A stretch of 14,895 bases of DNA from Bacteroidales bacterium (GCA_016295245.1 JAEDLO010000040.1:1-14895); one strand, 5' to 3'; positions 6,598 to 14,567 are shown, counted from the first letter of the stretch. The notes: a model not told the origin generated them from the letters alone. Numbers and translations: made by a program.

Positions 6598-9236
6598 TAT
6601 TCCGGCTGGCCTGCGTGCTGATGGCCCTGTCGCCTCTGTCTGCCTGGTCCCAACAGGGTCAGACAGACTCTTTGGTACGTATCCTCAACGGCCAGTCCAT
6701 ACAGCTCATCGAAAGGCACGGTATGACCCTGCGAAAGGCCATCAAGGCGACCTTTCAGCATAACGGCACCCTGCTCATCAGCGACACCGCCCTGTGGAAC
6801 GTCAATGCCAAGACCATCAACTGCAAGGGCAATGTCCAGCTCATCCAGGGCGAGACCCTGCTTACCAGTGAGACGCTTGACTACTTCATCGACCGGGACC
6901 TGGCTGAGTTCAGGGGCGGGGTAGTCCAGCTCCGCAACAAAAAGGAAAACATCCTGCGCACCCGTCACCTCGACTACAACACCAAGGACAGCGTGGCTCT
7001 GTTCCGCGGCGGCGCCGCGATGCGCAGCGAAGACGGCCAGATCATCGAGAGCGACGAAGGCTCCTACTCCAATGTGAGCCAGTACTTCGACTTCCTGGGC
7101 AATGTCAATATGTTCACGGACTCAGTCCGTGTCTGCACCAGTTCCCTCAGGTTCGACAGCGACGCCAACAAGGCGTATTTCACTTCCGACATAGACTTCT
7201 TCAAGGACGGAAGGATGCTCTCCGCATCCCGGGGTTGGTATGAGAAGAACCGCGAGACCTTCCTCTTCCGCGGCAAGGTCCACGGCCTTTCCGAAGACCA
7301 GGAAAGCTGGTCGGACAGCCTCTTCTACTACCGAACTCCCAACAATATCCTGATGCTCGGCAATGTCCACGTTCAGGACAGCAGCCGCAGCGTGGCCGCT
7401 CTGTCTGACTACCTCTTCTACGAGGACTCACTCTCGAAAGTGACTCTCAAGAAGGATGCTGCAATAGCGATGTGGCAGGAGCAGGACGGGGTGGTGGACA
7501 CTACTTATGTGGGCGCTGACACCTGGATTTACCAGACCTTCAAGAAAAACACCATCCCTCGCGAGGAACTGCTTCTGGCAGCCTCCAGGCTGGAGGAAAT
7601 AAGCATAGACGCAGTCGCACAGTTCCGTGCGGAAGCTGCCCGCAAGGCAGCTGAAGCAGCCGAGGCCGCAAAGGACGCCAACCCCAATAGCCCCAAGGGT
7701 GGCTCTGCCAAGCGCCTCTCAGCTGCCGGCAATCAGAATTCCGGTCAGCAGACCTCTTCTTCAAGCCAGAAGGCAAGCTCTCCCAAGACCGGTACCCCCA
7801 AGAGTAGCCTCAGCGCGCCGAAGGACTCGCTCCAGGCTGTCCGTGACTCCATCGCCCTCTCCAGGGACACGACCAAGATAGGCTTCGCCACAGGTCTGGG
7901 CAACATCCGCATCTTTAAAACCGATATGCAGCTGCGCTGCGATTCGCTCCGCTACAGCGATCTCGACTCCATCGTCCGCCTATACAAGTCGCCGGTAGTA
8001 TGGAACGAGACAAACCGTCAATATACCTCAGACAGTCTCTTCGTGCTGATCAAGGACAACAAGATGGATCGCGCCAGCCTCAACTCCAACGCCTTCATCA
8101 GCGTGCGCGAAGACAGCCTCTGTTTCGACCAGATAAAGAGCAGCGACGCGATGGCCTACTTCGACGGCGAGATGCAGCTGAGGCGCTTTGACGCCCTGGG
8201 AGACGCAACCGCCCTTTTCTACCTCGAGGAGAACGACGTGCTCGCGACGGTAAACAAGGTTGAGAGCCGAATGCTCTCCGCTACCTTCGCCGATGGCGAG
8301 CTGGAAAGCATCTTCTATTTTGAAAAGCCCAAAAACGACGCCTACCCGCTCGTCCAGCTGCCTGCCGAGAGTCGCCTGCTGAAGGGCTTCAACTGGCAGG
8401 GCGACAGGCGCCCGCAGAGCAAGGATGACATTACCCGCCTGCGTGTAAAGCCTTCGCAAAGAAGCGAATATATGCGTCGCAGGCGTCCGGCCTTCCGCCA
8501 TACCAACTACTACTTCCCACAGTGGGAGCAGGAATATGCCGAGCTGAAGGCTTCGCGCGCTAAAAAGGCGCAGGAAGCAAAGGCTGCCCGGGCCCAATCT
8601 CCGCTGCAGACCCCTTCAGAGGAGCGCCTTGCCCCCCGCGACAGCCTGCGGAGTGGACTTGACCTCTTCCGTTCCGACAGCCTCGCTATTCGGGACAGCC
8701 TCGGCATCGGACGAGCCCTTCGGGACAGCCTCGCATTGAAAGACAGTGTTGCCCGGATGGACAGCCTCGCCGCTGCCGACAGCAGCCTGCGCAGCGCAGG
8801 TGCCGATTCCCTGGGATTCAAGCCTCAGAGCCCGTCTGAGCTGCGCCGCGCCCTCAGGATTGCCCGCCGCGACGCCCGCTGGTCCGAACTCGACGAGAGA
8901 GACAGACAGCGTGCGGCAGCCAAGGCGGAGGCAAAGGCCAGAAGACTGGCCAAGCGCAACGCCCGCCTGGCGAAGCGCCAGGCCATCCAGGACGAAAAGG
9001 ACCGCAAGAAACTTGAAAAGTATATCCAATATTACGAAAAACGCAAAGCGAACAATGAGTCAGAACCAAAACCTGAACCTGCCGGAGAACGCCCAGAGGG
9101 AACTCCGGCCGGGCGAAACCTACAAACCGTTGATGAGTCCCGAGTCGAAGCCTCTGGAGGTGACGCCGTACTCGGTGTCGATGGGACTTCTGATGACAGT
9201 CATCTTCTCGGCGGCAGCCGCTTACCTCGGCCTTAA
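6570..9236 (+). CDS. OstA/LptA-like LPS transport protein with long low-complexity linker and tail
   Basis: The 888-codon frame begins with a clear signal peptide (MDRKNPKRLIFRLACVLMAL, cleavage near SAWSQ). Residues ~50-330 are a run of OstA/LptA-type beta repeats (e.g. VNAKTINCKGNVQLIQGE, LDYFIDRDLAEFRGGVV), expected to form the periplasmic beta-jellyroll that carries LPS. A linker rich in Ala, Lys and Ser (~345-430) follows, then a second OstA-like part (~432-645), a region of spaced DSL motifs (~689-748) and a basic, probably helical tail (~755-828). It overlaps surA by 28 bases. The last ~61 codons lie in another frame of the transporter gene that starts at 9055 and look non-native. The true protein probably ends near residue 828, either through an indel in this sequence or a genuine long overlap. 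Linkage to two SurA-like genes fits outer-membrane biogenesis; the exact Lpt role is inferred. Confidence 0.82.
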   Translation: MDRKNPKRLIFRLACVLMALSPLSAWSQQGQTDSLVRILNGQSIQLIERHGMTLRKAIKATFQHNGTLLISDTALWNVNAKTINCKGNVQLIQGETLLTSETLDYFIDRDLAEFRGGVVQLRNKKENILRTRHLDYNTKDSVALFRGGAAMRSEDGQIIESDEGSYSNVSQYFDFLGNVNMFTDSVRVCTSSLRFDSDANKAYFTSDIDFFKDGRMLSASRGWYEKNRETFLFRGKVHGLSEDQESWSDSLFYYRTPNNILMLGNVHVQDSSRSVAALSDYLFYEDSLSKVTLKKDAAIAMWQEQDGVVDTTYVGADTWIYQTFKKNTIPREELLLAASRLEEISIDAVAQFRAEAARKAAEAAEAAKDANPNSPKGGSAKRLSAAGNQNSGQQTSSSSQKASSPKTGTPKSSLSAPKDSLQAVRDSIALSRDTTKIGFATGLGNIRIFKTDMQLRCDSLRYSDLDSIVRLYKSPVVWNETNRQYTSDSLFVLIKDNKMDRASLNSNAFISVREDSLCFDQIKSSDAMAYFDGEMQLRRFDALGDATALFYLEENDVLATVNKVESRMLSATFADGELESIFYFEKPKNDAYPLVQLPAESRLLKGFNWQGDRRPQSKDDITRLRVKPSQRSEYMRRRRPAFRHTNYYFPQWEQEYAELKASRAKKAQEAKAARAQSPLQTPSEERLAPRDSLRSGLDLFRSDSLAIRDSLGIGRALRDSLALKDSVARMDSLAAADSSLRSAGADSLGFKPQSPSELRRALRIARRDARWSELDERDRQRAAAKAEAKARRLAKRNARLAKRQAIQDEKDRKKLEKYIQYYEKRKANNESEPKPEPAGERPEGTPAGRNLQTVDESRVEASGGDAVLGVDGTSDDSHLLGGSRLPRP

Positions 9237-11049
9237 GGTAGGCCAGGTCTTCGAGGCGGCAATCCCTATCGCAATCATAGCAGTCGGACTGACCGGTGCG
9301 CTCGGCAAGAAGGGCGGTCTGGGTCAGAACGTGATTATCCAAAGCATCGGCGCCTGTTCGGGCGTAGTTGTAGCGGGTGCAATCTTCACCCTGCCGGCCA
9401 TCTATATCCTCGGCCTCGAGGTCAACTTCTATCAGATGTTCTTCAGCTCGCTGCTCGGCGGCTTTCTGGGCATCCTCTTCCTGATACCTTTCCGCAAGTA
9501 CTTCGTCAAGGAGATGCACGGCAAGTACCCTTTCCCTGAGGCTACCGCTACCACACAAGTCCTCATCAGCGGCGAGGGCGGCGGCAAGAATGCGGGCACG
9601 CTGGTCGCTTCCGGCGTCATCGGCGGTCTTTACGACTTCGTCATCTCGACCTTCGGCGCCTGGGGTGAAACCCTCAGCACGACCGTTCTGCACGTCGGCC
9701 AGGTCGTTGCCGACAAGGCCAAAGTCGTCCTCAAGCTCAATACCGGCGCCGCCGTGCTGGGTCTCGGCTACATCGTAGGCCTCAAGTACGCCTTCATCAT
9801 CTGCTGCGGTTCCTTCCTTGTATGGCTGGTCATCATCCCGCTGATGAACCTGATCTGGGGCTCCGAGGTGATTGACCTTATGGGCACCGGCATCAGCCAG
9901 ACCGTCTCGCAGATGTCAGCCGAACAGATTTTCAAGGAGTACGCCCGCCACATCGGCATCGGAGGCATCGCTACCGCCGGCATCATCGGCATCATCAAGA
10001 GCGCCGGAGTTATCAAGAGCGCTGTGTCCCTGGCGGTCGGCGAGTTCCGCCCGAAGAGCGGGGCCCCTGCAGGCAAGGTTGAGCGCACCCAGGAGGACCT
10101 TCCTATGAAGACGGTAGTCTGGGGCATCGCCATCGCCCTGCTCGCCATCTTCGCCTTCTTCGCTTTCGGCGGGGTAGTCAACAATATCTGGCAGGCCCTC
10201 GTCGGCCTGGTGATTGTCGCCCTGATTTCCTTCCTGTTCACCACCGTCGCGGCCAATGCCATCGCCATCGTGGGCAGCAACCCTGTCAGCGGAATGACCA
10301 TTATGACTCTTATCATCACCGCCCTCGTCCTTGTGGCAGTCGGCCTCAAGGGCAATGCGGGTATGGTTGCGGCTATGGTCATCGGTGGCGTCGTGTGCAC
10401 CGCCCTCTCTACTGCCGGCGGTCTGATCACCGACTTCAAGATAGGCTACTGGTGCGGCACCACGCCGCGCAAGCAGGAGGCCTGGAAGTTCGTGGGTGTA
10501 GCAGTCGCAGCAGCCACCGTCGGCGGCGTAATGCTCATCCTCAACAAAACCTACGGATTCGTGGGTGAAGGCGCGCTCGTCGCCCCTCAGGCCAACGCTA
10601 TGGCAGCCGTCATCCAGCCTATGATGAACGGCGGTTCGGCACCGTGGCTGCTTTACGGCATCGGCGCCCTCATCGCCATCGCCCTCACCGTATTCAAAGT
10701 GCCTGCCCTTGCTTTCTGCCTGGGTATGTTCATACCTATCGACCTCAACCTCCCGCTGCTGCTGGGCGGTGCCATCTCGTGGTTCGTCAGCTCGCGCAGC
10801 AAGGACAAGGCTGTCAACGAGGCCCGTGCCCAGAAGGGAACGCTCATCGCCAGCGGCTTCATCGCGGGCGGCGCGCTGATGGGAGTGGTTTCGGCCATCC
10901 TCAAGTTTGCCAATGTTGACTGGTACCTCTACAGCTGGAACAGTGTGGCTCCAGGTGCAGGCGCATCCGGAGCAGAGATGATAGCCATCATCCCTCTTGT
11001 GCTGCTGTGCGCTTATATGATTGTTTCTTCAATCAGAGCAAAGAAGTAA
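9055..11049 (+). CDS. OPT-family oligopeptide/metallophore transporter
   Basis: The 664-residue, strongly hydrophobic inner-membrane protein has roughly 14-16 membrane segments. A polar N-terminus (1-38) leads into VTPYSVSMGLLMTVIFSAAA and GLKVGQVFEAAIP, the opening typical of prokaryotic OPT proteins. KYPFPEATATTQVL near 155-170 is a family landmark, and a charged cytoplasmic loop lies at about 322-360 (EFRPKSGAPAGKVERTQEDL). OPT members import small peptides or metal-chelate complexes with protons; the substrate cannot be told here. The ATG at 9055 is preferred because the earlier in-frame residues (from 8746) are Pro/Arg/Ser-rich shadow sequence of the OstA-like gene. The gene starts inside the preceding open frame and ends in TAATG, overlapping the receptor start, so the two are likely translated together. 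Confidence 0.9.
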   Translation: MSQNQNLNLPENAQRELRPGETYKPLMSPESKPLEVTPYSVSMGLLMTVIFSAAAAYLGLKVGQVFEAAIPIAIIAVGLTGALGKKGGLGQNVIIQSIGACSGVVVAGAIFTLPAIYILGLEVNFYQMFFSSLLGGFLGILFLIPFRKYFVKEMHGKYPFPEATATTQVLISGEGGGKNAGTLVASGVIGGLYDFVISTFGAWGETLSTTVLHVGQVVADKAKVVLKLNTGAAVLGLGYIVGLKYAFIICCGSFLVWLVIIPLMNLIWGSEVIDLMGTGISQTVSQMSAEQIFKEYARHIGIGGIATAGIIGIIKSAGVIKSAVSLAVGEFRPKSGAPAGKVERTQEDLPMKTVVWGIAIALLAIFAFFAFGGVVNNIWQALVGLVIVALISFLFTTVAANAIAIVGSNPVSGMTIMTLIITALVLVAVGLKGNAGMVAAMVIGGVVCTALSTAGGLITDFKIGYWCGTTPRKQEAWKFVGVAVAAATVGGVMLILNKTYGFVGEGALVAPQANAMAAVIQPMMNGGSAPWLLYGIGALIAIALTVFKVPALAFCLGMFIPIDLNLPLLLGGAISWFVSSRSKDKAVNEARAQKGTLIASGFIAGGALMGVVSAILKFANVDWYLYSWNSVAPGAGASGAEMIAIIPLVLLCAYMIVSSIRAKK

Positions 11050-12953
11050 TGAAAAAGTTAGTAGTGTATTGCCTGTCGTTGCTTGTTCCCACCGGGGTCT
11101 TCGCAGCGGCAAGGACGGTTGAGGCTGATACAGCCGTCCGTTATGAAAGAATCGATTCGTCCGTTGTAAGGGCGTACAGTTTTTATGAAAATTCCATTTC
11201 TGCCTTCGGTTCGCCCCTCAAGGGCCTCTCGAAGCAGAGCCTGCCGCAGAATGTGACCCTGGAGCAGGCGCTCCGCCTAATGCCCTCGGTAGATATCCGC
11301 GAGAGGGGAGGCAAGAGCGTCCAAAGCGACATCAGCATCCGCGGCGGCAGCGCTGACCAGACCGGCCTGCTGCTCAACGGCATCGACTTCACCGACATCC
11401 GCACCGGCCACCAAACCCACAGCCTTCCGGTCGATGCGGACATCGTCGGCGAAATGCGCCTGCTGGACGGCGGCAACCAAGGCCTCACCGGTGCCATCAA
11501 TATGATAGCGGGACCCTCCGAGCCGGAGTACCTCAGGGTTCACCTAGCAGGCGGCGACCACCTCTACCGCTATGCCAATGTCTCCGGGGCGACGCGCCGT
11601 GAGGGCAAGGGGACGCTTGACCTGTTCGGTGCCGCCTCGCTCAAGGGTAGCGCGGGCTACCGCCCTTCCACCGACTTCAACAACTACAACCTCTATTCGC
11701 TCGTCCGCTACAGCAGCGCGGCAGTGGGCAGTTTCGAGGCCCAGGCGGGCTACCAGAACAGGGCCTTCGGCGCCAACGGCTTCTACTCGCTGAAGTTCCC
11801 GGACCAGTTCGAGCAGACCTCGACCGCCATTGCCTCCCTGCGTTGGAACAAGACCATCTCGCGCCTTCTGCTTGAATCCTACGTCTCATACAGGCGCAAC
11901 ACCGACCGCTTCGAACTCATCCGCGGCAGCGAGACGAAAGTGCCTTTCAACTACCACCTCACCGACAACTACGGCTTCTACCTGTCCGCCTCCTATGTCT
12001 GGCTCGCGGGAAGAACCAGCCTCAGCGGAGAGCTGCGCCACTCCAAGATCCTCAGCACCGTGCTCGGTGAGACCCTCTCCGAGCCTCTTGCCATCCAGGG
12101 CGCATCCGACCGCTTCTACACCAAGGGCGGCACCCGTCGCTGGGGCAATGTGCAACTGCGCCACCAGAAGCAGTGGGAGCACTTTGGGGTCAAGGCCTCC
12201 TTCGAAGCTGATTTCAGCCCATACGGCATCACGCCGCTGTGGAACGCCGGCCTCGACTGGAAACCAGACGAGAACTGGTCGCTCCGCCTTGTCGGTGCGC
12301 GCACAATGCGCCTTCCGACCTTCACTGACCTGTACTACACTGCGACCGGCTATGTCGGAAACCCGAACCTCGTGCCGGAAAAGGCCACGATGGTGGTGGC
12401 CGACCTGCTTTGGACCAACAAGGTATGGAGCCTGGGCGCAGATGCCTTCTTCCGCCATGGCAGCAACCTCATCGACTGGGTGAAGGAAGATGCCGCCTCG
12501 CCTTGGGAGTCGCGCCAGATTACCAGCATGAACACTGCCGGGGTCGACTTCAACGTCGGCTTCACACCGGAGAGCGGTGTGGTTGAGAGCCTCAATCTGC
12601 GCGGTGGCTATGTCTGGGCCGACAAGGACTCCGGAAGCCTGATTTCAAAGTACGTGATGGACTATATGCGCTTCAAGACCAGCTTTGTCGCCGCCTTCCG
12701 CTTCGGGCGTCATTTCCGCCTGAGCGCCGACGCGACCCTGTATGACCGATACGGAAAATACACCGACGCTCTCGGACAGACGCAAAGCTATGAGCCTTAC
12801 GTGCTGGTCAATGCCAGCCTGTCCTACAAGGTCGGTGCATTCAAATTCTACATCGATTTGGAGAATGCGACCTCAACGGCCTATTTCGACTACGGCGGAC
12901 TCCCTATGCCCGGTATCTGGGCAATGGGCGGCGTAGTGATCACCCTGCGCTAG
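11049..12953 (+). CDS. Small TonB-dependent outer-membrane receptor (BtuB-like size)
   Basis: The 634-residue protein has a signal peptide (MKKLVVYCLSLLVPTGVFAA). A possible TonB box (IDSSVVRA, about 35-42) is followed by a plug domain (about 58-155) containing QALRLMPSVDIRERG, SDISIRGGSADQTGLLLNG and a closing GAINMIAG. The remainder is a 22-strand-type beta barrel with alternating aromatic residues, ending in GGVVITLR. It lacks the N-terminal carboxypeptidase-like domain of SusC-type receptors and has the length of vitamin B12/siderophore receptors. The segment before GAINMI is shorter than usual, and the last residue is Arg rather than the usual Phe or Trp. The ATG at 11049 is used because it overlaps the OPT stop (TAATG) and gives a clean signal peptide; an ATG at 11007 would not. 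No cobalamin riboswitch is possible in the absent gap. Substrate unknown. Confidence 0.88.
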   Translation: MKKLVVYCLSLLVPTGVFAAARTVEADTAVRYERIDSSVVRAYSFYENSISAFGSPLKGLSKQSLPQNVTLEQALRLMPSVDIRERGGKSVQSDISIRGGSADQTGLLLNGIDFTDIRTGHQTHSLPVDADIVGEMRLLDGGNQGLTGAINMIAGPSEPEYLRVHLAGGDHLYRYANVSGATRREGKGTLDLFGAASLKGSAGYRPSTDFNNYNLYSLVRYSSAAVGSFEAQAGYQNRAFGANGFYSLKFPDQFEQTSTAIASLRWNKTISRLLLESYVSYRRNTDRFELIRGSETKVPFNYHLTDNYGFYLSASYVWLAGRTSLSGELRHSKILSTVLGETLSEPLAIQGASDRFYTKGGTRRWGNVQLRHQKQWEHFGVKASFEADFSPYGITPLWNAGLDWKPDENWSLRLVGARTMRLPTFTDLYYTATGYVGNPNLVPEKATMVVADLLWTNKVWSLGADAFFRHGSNLIDWVKEDAASPWESRQITSMNTAGVDFNVGFTPESGVVESLNLRGGYVWADKDSGSLISKYVMDYMRFKTSFVAAFRFGRHFRLSADATLYDRYGKYTDALGQTQSYEPYVLVNASLSYKVGAFKFYIDLENATSTAYFDYGGLPMPGIWAMGGVVITLR

Positions 12954-14179
12954 GCGTCTTTGTCGGCAAACAGGGCTATCAAGTTGATAATAACCTTTGA
13001 CGCCTTCTCCATATTCTCGACGGTCACCCACTCGAACTTGCCGTGGAAGTTCAAGCCCCCTGCAAAAATGTTAGGGCAAGGGAGGCCGCGGAAGGAAAGG
13101 TTTGCTCCGTCGGTGCCTCCGCGGATAGGCTGGATGCGCGGCTTGATACCTGCCATCTCCATTGCCTTCTGAGCCTTCTCTATGATGTGCCGGTGAGGCT
13201 CTACCATCTCCCTCATATTGCGGTACTGGTCTTTGATGGTAAGCGTTACGGTGCCTTCGCCGTAGCGGGCGTTGATGAAATTGGCGCACAGGCGCATCGT
13301 TTCCTTCTTAGCTTCGAGTTTGGCGCCGTCGTGGTCCCTGATGATATATGAGGTTTCGCACTCCTCGACCGTGCCCTGGAAGCTGATCAGGTGGAGGAAG
13401 CCGTCATAGCCTTCGGTGTATTCCGGCTTCTGCTCCTTCGGGAGCAGGGAGTCGAACTCTTCGGCAATGCGTATGGCATTGAGCATCTTGCCCTTTGCGT
13501 AGCCCGGGTGGACATTGCGCCCCTGTATGCGCAGGTGTGCGCTGGAGGCGTTGAAGTTCTCGAATTCGAGCTCTCCGACTTCGCCTCCGTCCATCGTGTA
13601 TCCGAAATCCGCCCCGAACTTCTCCACATCGAACTTAACTACGCCGCGGCCTATCTCCTCGTCAGGGGTGAAGCCGATGCAGATTTTTCCGTGCTTGAAT
13701 TCAGGATGGCTGACGATGTACTGGACAGCGTCCATTATTTCGGCAACGCCCGCCTTGTCATCGGCCCCAAGCAGCGTGGTGCCGTCAGTGGTGATCAGGG
13801 TTTCTCCTTTGTGGTTTAGCAACTCCGGGAAGTCCTTCGGGTCGAGCATCAGGCCTTCGACGCCCTTGAGCGCAACGGCGCTGCCGTCATAGTCGGGGAT
13901 GATCTGCGGCTTGACGTCCTTGCCGGAAGCGTCAGGAGAAGTATCCACGTGGGCGATGAAGCCAATTGCAGGCACGTTTTCCTCAATATTGGACGGGATG
14001 GTCGCCATCACATATCCCCACTCATCCAGGCTGGCCTCCACTCCGAGTGCGGTGAGCTCGTCACGGAGCATCTTCAGCAGCGTGAGCTCTTTCTCTGCCG
14101 AAGGCTGGCTTTCACTCTGTTCGTCGGACTGCGTGTCCACAGCGACATATCTCAAAAATCTCTCTGTTAACTTTTCCAT
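12950..14179 (-). CDS. pepT: Peptidase T (tripeptide aminopeptidase, M20B)
   Basis: The 409-residue cytoplasmic zinc aminopeptidase removes the N-terminal residue of tripeptides. Metal and catalytic residues are all visible: H77 and D79 in AHVDTSPDA, D140 in LLGADDKAG, the E174-E175 pair in TPDEEIGRGV, the later MDGGEVGELEFE segment, and the C-terminal IRGGTDGANLSF and GGLNFHGKFEWV motifs. Length matches the family almost exactly. The ATG at 14179 is chosen because it gives the canonical N-terminus (MEKLTERFLRYVAVDTQSDE) and sits just behind a -7-like element; upstream in-frame codons are repeat DNA. It converges on the receptor gene and shares CTAG with it for the two stop codons. It may use peptides imported by the neighbouring OPT transporter, which is inference from context. 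Confidence 0.95.
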   Translation of the reverse strand: MEKLTERFLRYVAVDTQSDEQSESQPSAEKELTLLKMLRDELTALGVEASLDEWGYVMATIPSNIEENVPAIGFIAHVDTSPDASGKDVKPQIIPDYDGSAVALKGVEGLMLDPKDFPELLNHKGETLITTDGTTLLGADDKAGVAEIMDAVQYIVSHPEFKHGKICIGFTPDEEIGRGVVKFDVEKFGADFGYTMDGGEVGELEFENFNASSAHLRIQGRNVHPGYAKGKMLNAIRIAEEFDSLLPKEQKPEYTEGYDGFLHLISFQGTVEECETSYIIRDHDGAKLEAKKETMRLCANFINARYGEGTVTLTIKDQYRNMREMVEPHRHIIEKAQKAMEMAGIKPRIQPIRGGTDGANLSFRGLPCPNIFAGGLNFHGKFEWVTVENMEKASKVIINLIALFADKDA

Positions 14180-14181
14180 AA

Positions 14182-14197
14182 TGTGTAAAAATACACA
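14182..14197. promoter_or_regulatory. Perfect inverted repeat TGTGTA-N4-TACACA upstream of pepT (candidate operator or leader hairpin)
   Basis: TGTGTA (14182-14187) and TACACA (14192-14197) are perfectly complementary around four A. The repeat spans the end of the -7-like element and the expected start of transcription, ending three bases before the pepT ATG codon. It resembles the Crp/Fnr half-site layout TGTGN-N4-NCACA. It could equally be a weak leader hairpin. Confidence 0.4.
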
Positions 14198-14203
14198 AAT
14201 TTT
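14196..14203 (-). promoter_or_regulatory. Probable -7 promoter element of pepT (AAAATTTG)
   Basis: Read on the minus strand, AAAATTTG matches TAnnTTTG except for the first base and ends 16 bases before the pepT ATG. The surrounding DNA is the A+T-rich stretch expected of a promoter. No good -33 element is seen. Confidence 0.4.
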
Positions 14204-14229
14204 CGCAATTTCATAACGGCCCGCCGGGC

Positions 14230-14261
14230 TTTGGCCTCTCCCGCGCAGCAGAGAGTTACAG
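14230..14261. repeat. 32-bp direct repeat, copy 1
   Basis: The sequence starts TTTGGCCTCTCCCGCGCAGC and recurs at 14297-14328 with one difference (A or G at position 29). CTCTC and GAGAG within it can pair across a ten-base loop. Confidence 0.85.
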
Positions 14262-14296
14262 CGTTGGCGACAAGAATGACAGGCAATCATCGCTGA

Positions 14297-14328
14297 TTTG
14301 GCCTCTCCCGCGCAGCAGAGAGTTGCAG
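14297..14328. repeat. 32-bp direct repeat, copy 2
   Basis: It matches 14230-14261 at 31 of 32 bases, offset by 67 bp. It has the same internal CTCTC/GAGAG arms. Confidence 0.85.
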
Positions 14329-14400
14329 CCGCCGAGCCACGTAATGCCAGACGACGTCACCATAAAACCCTCAATATCCCTCGTGCCTCCAATCTCCAAT

Positions 14401-14420
14401 CGCCTTCAATCGCCTTCAAC
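14401..14420. repeat. 10-bp tandem duplication (CGCCTTCAAT/C)
   Basis: CGCCTTCAAT is followed directly by CGCCTTCAAC, with a partial CTCCAAT copy just before it. It leads into the 14-bp tandem array. Confidence 0.7.
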
Positions 14421-14431
14421 TCCCAATTCTC

Positions 14432-14487
14432 GCTCACTATCCTCTGCTCACTATCCTCTGCTCACTATCCTCTGCTCACTATCCTCT
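14432..14487. repeat. 14-bp tandem repeat, four perfect copies (GCTCACTATCCTCT)
   Basis: Four identical head-to-tail copies start at 14432, 14446, 14460 and 14474, and a fifth begins with GCT before diverging. The perfect identity suggests recent expansion and likely strain-to-strain variation. There are no spacers, so this is not a CRISPR array. Confidence 0.95.
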
Positions 14488-14506
14488 GCTGCACACCTCG
14501 TGTCAT

Positions 14507-14567
14507 TCACCTGAGCGGGTAACCCCCCGTCAGAAGTACCTGTGAGGCACATTGGGTGCGCAGGTGA
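14507..14567. repeat. Palindromic unit, copy 1
   Basis: The ends TCACCTG and CAGGTGA are inverted. The interior shares GCGGGTAACCCC, TCAGAAGT and GAGGCACATTGGGTGCG with the other copies, but the central hairpin is degenerate (AGAAGTACCTGTG). It is followed by GACCATTAT, as is copy 3. Confidence 0.8.

Noticed and set aside
8746..9054. N-terminal extension of the OPT protein by 103 residues
   Set aside because: The extension is Pro/Arg/Ser-rich shadow sequence of the OstA-like gene. The family N-terminus begins naturally at the ATG at 9055.
10900..11049. Cobalamin riboswitch upstream of the BtuB-sized receptor
   Set aside because: The receptor start overlaps the OPT stop, leaving no leader, and no B12-box-like sequence was found in the preceding coding region.
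14432..14487. Possible CRISPR array
   Set aside because: The repeats are 14 bp and strictly head to tail with no spacers, and no cas genes are present.
14298..14522. Open frames of 60-75 codons on the plus strand
   Set aside because: They translate the 14-bp tandem repeat and its surroundings. Composition is repetitive, with no ribosome-binding or promoter context.
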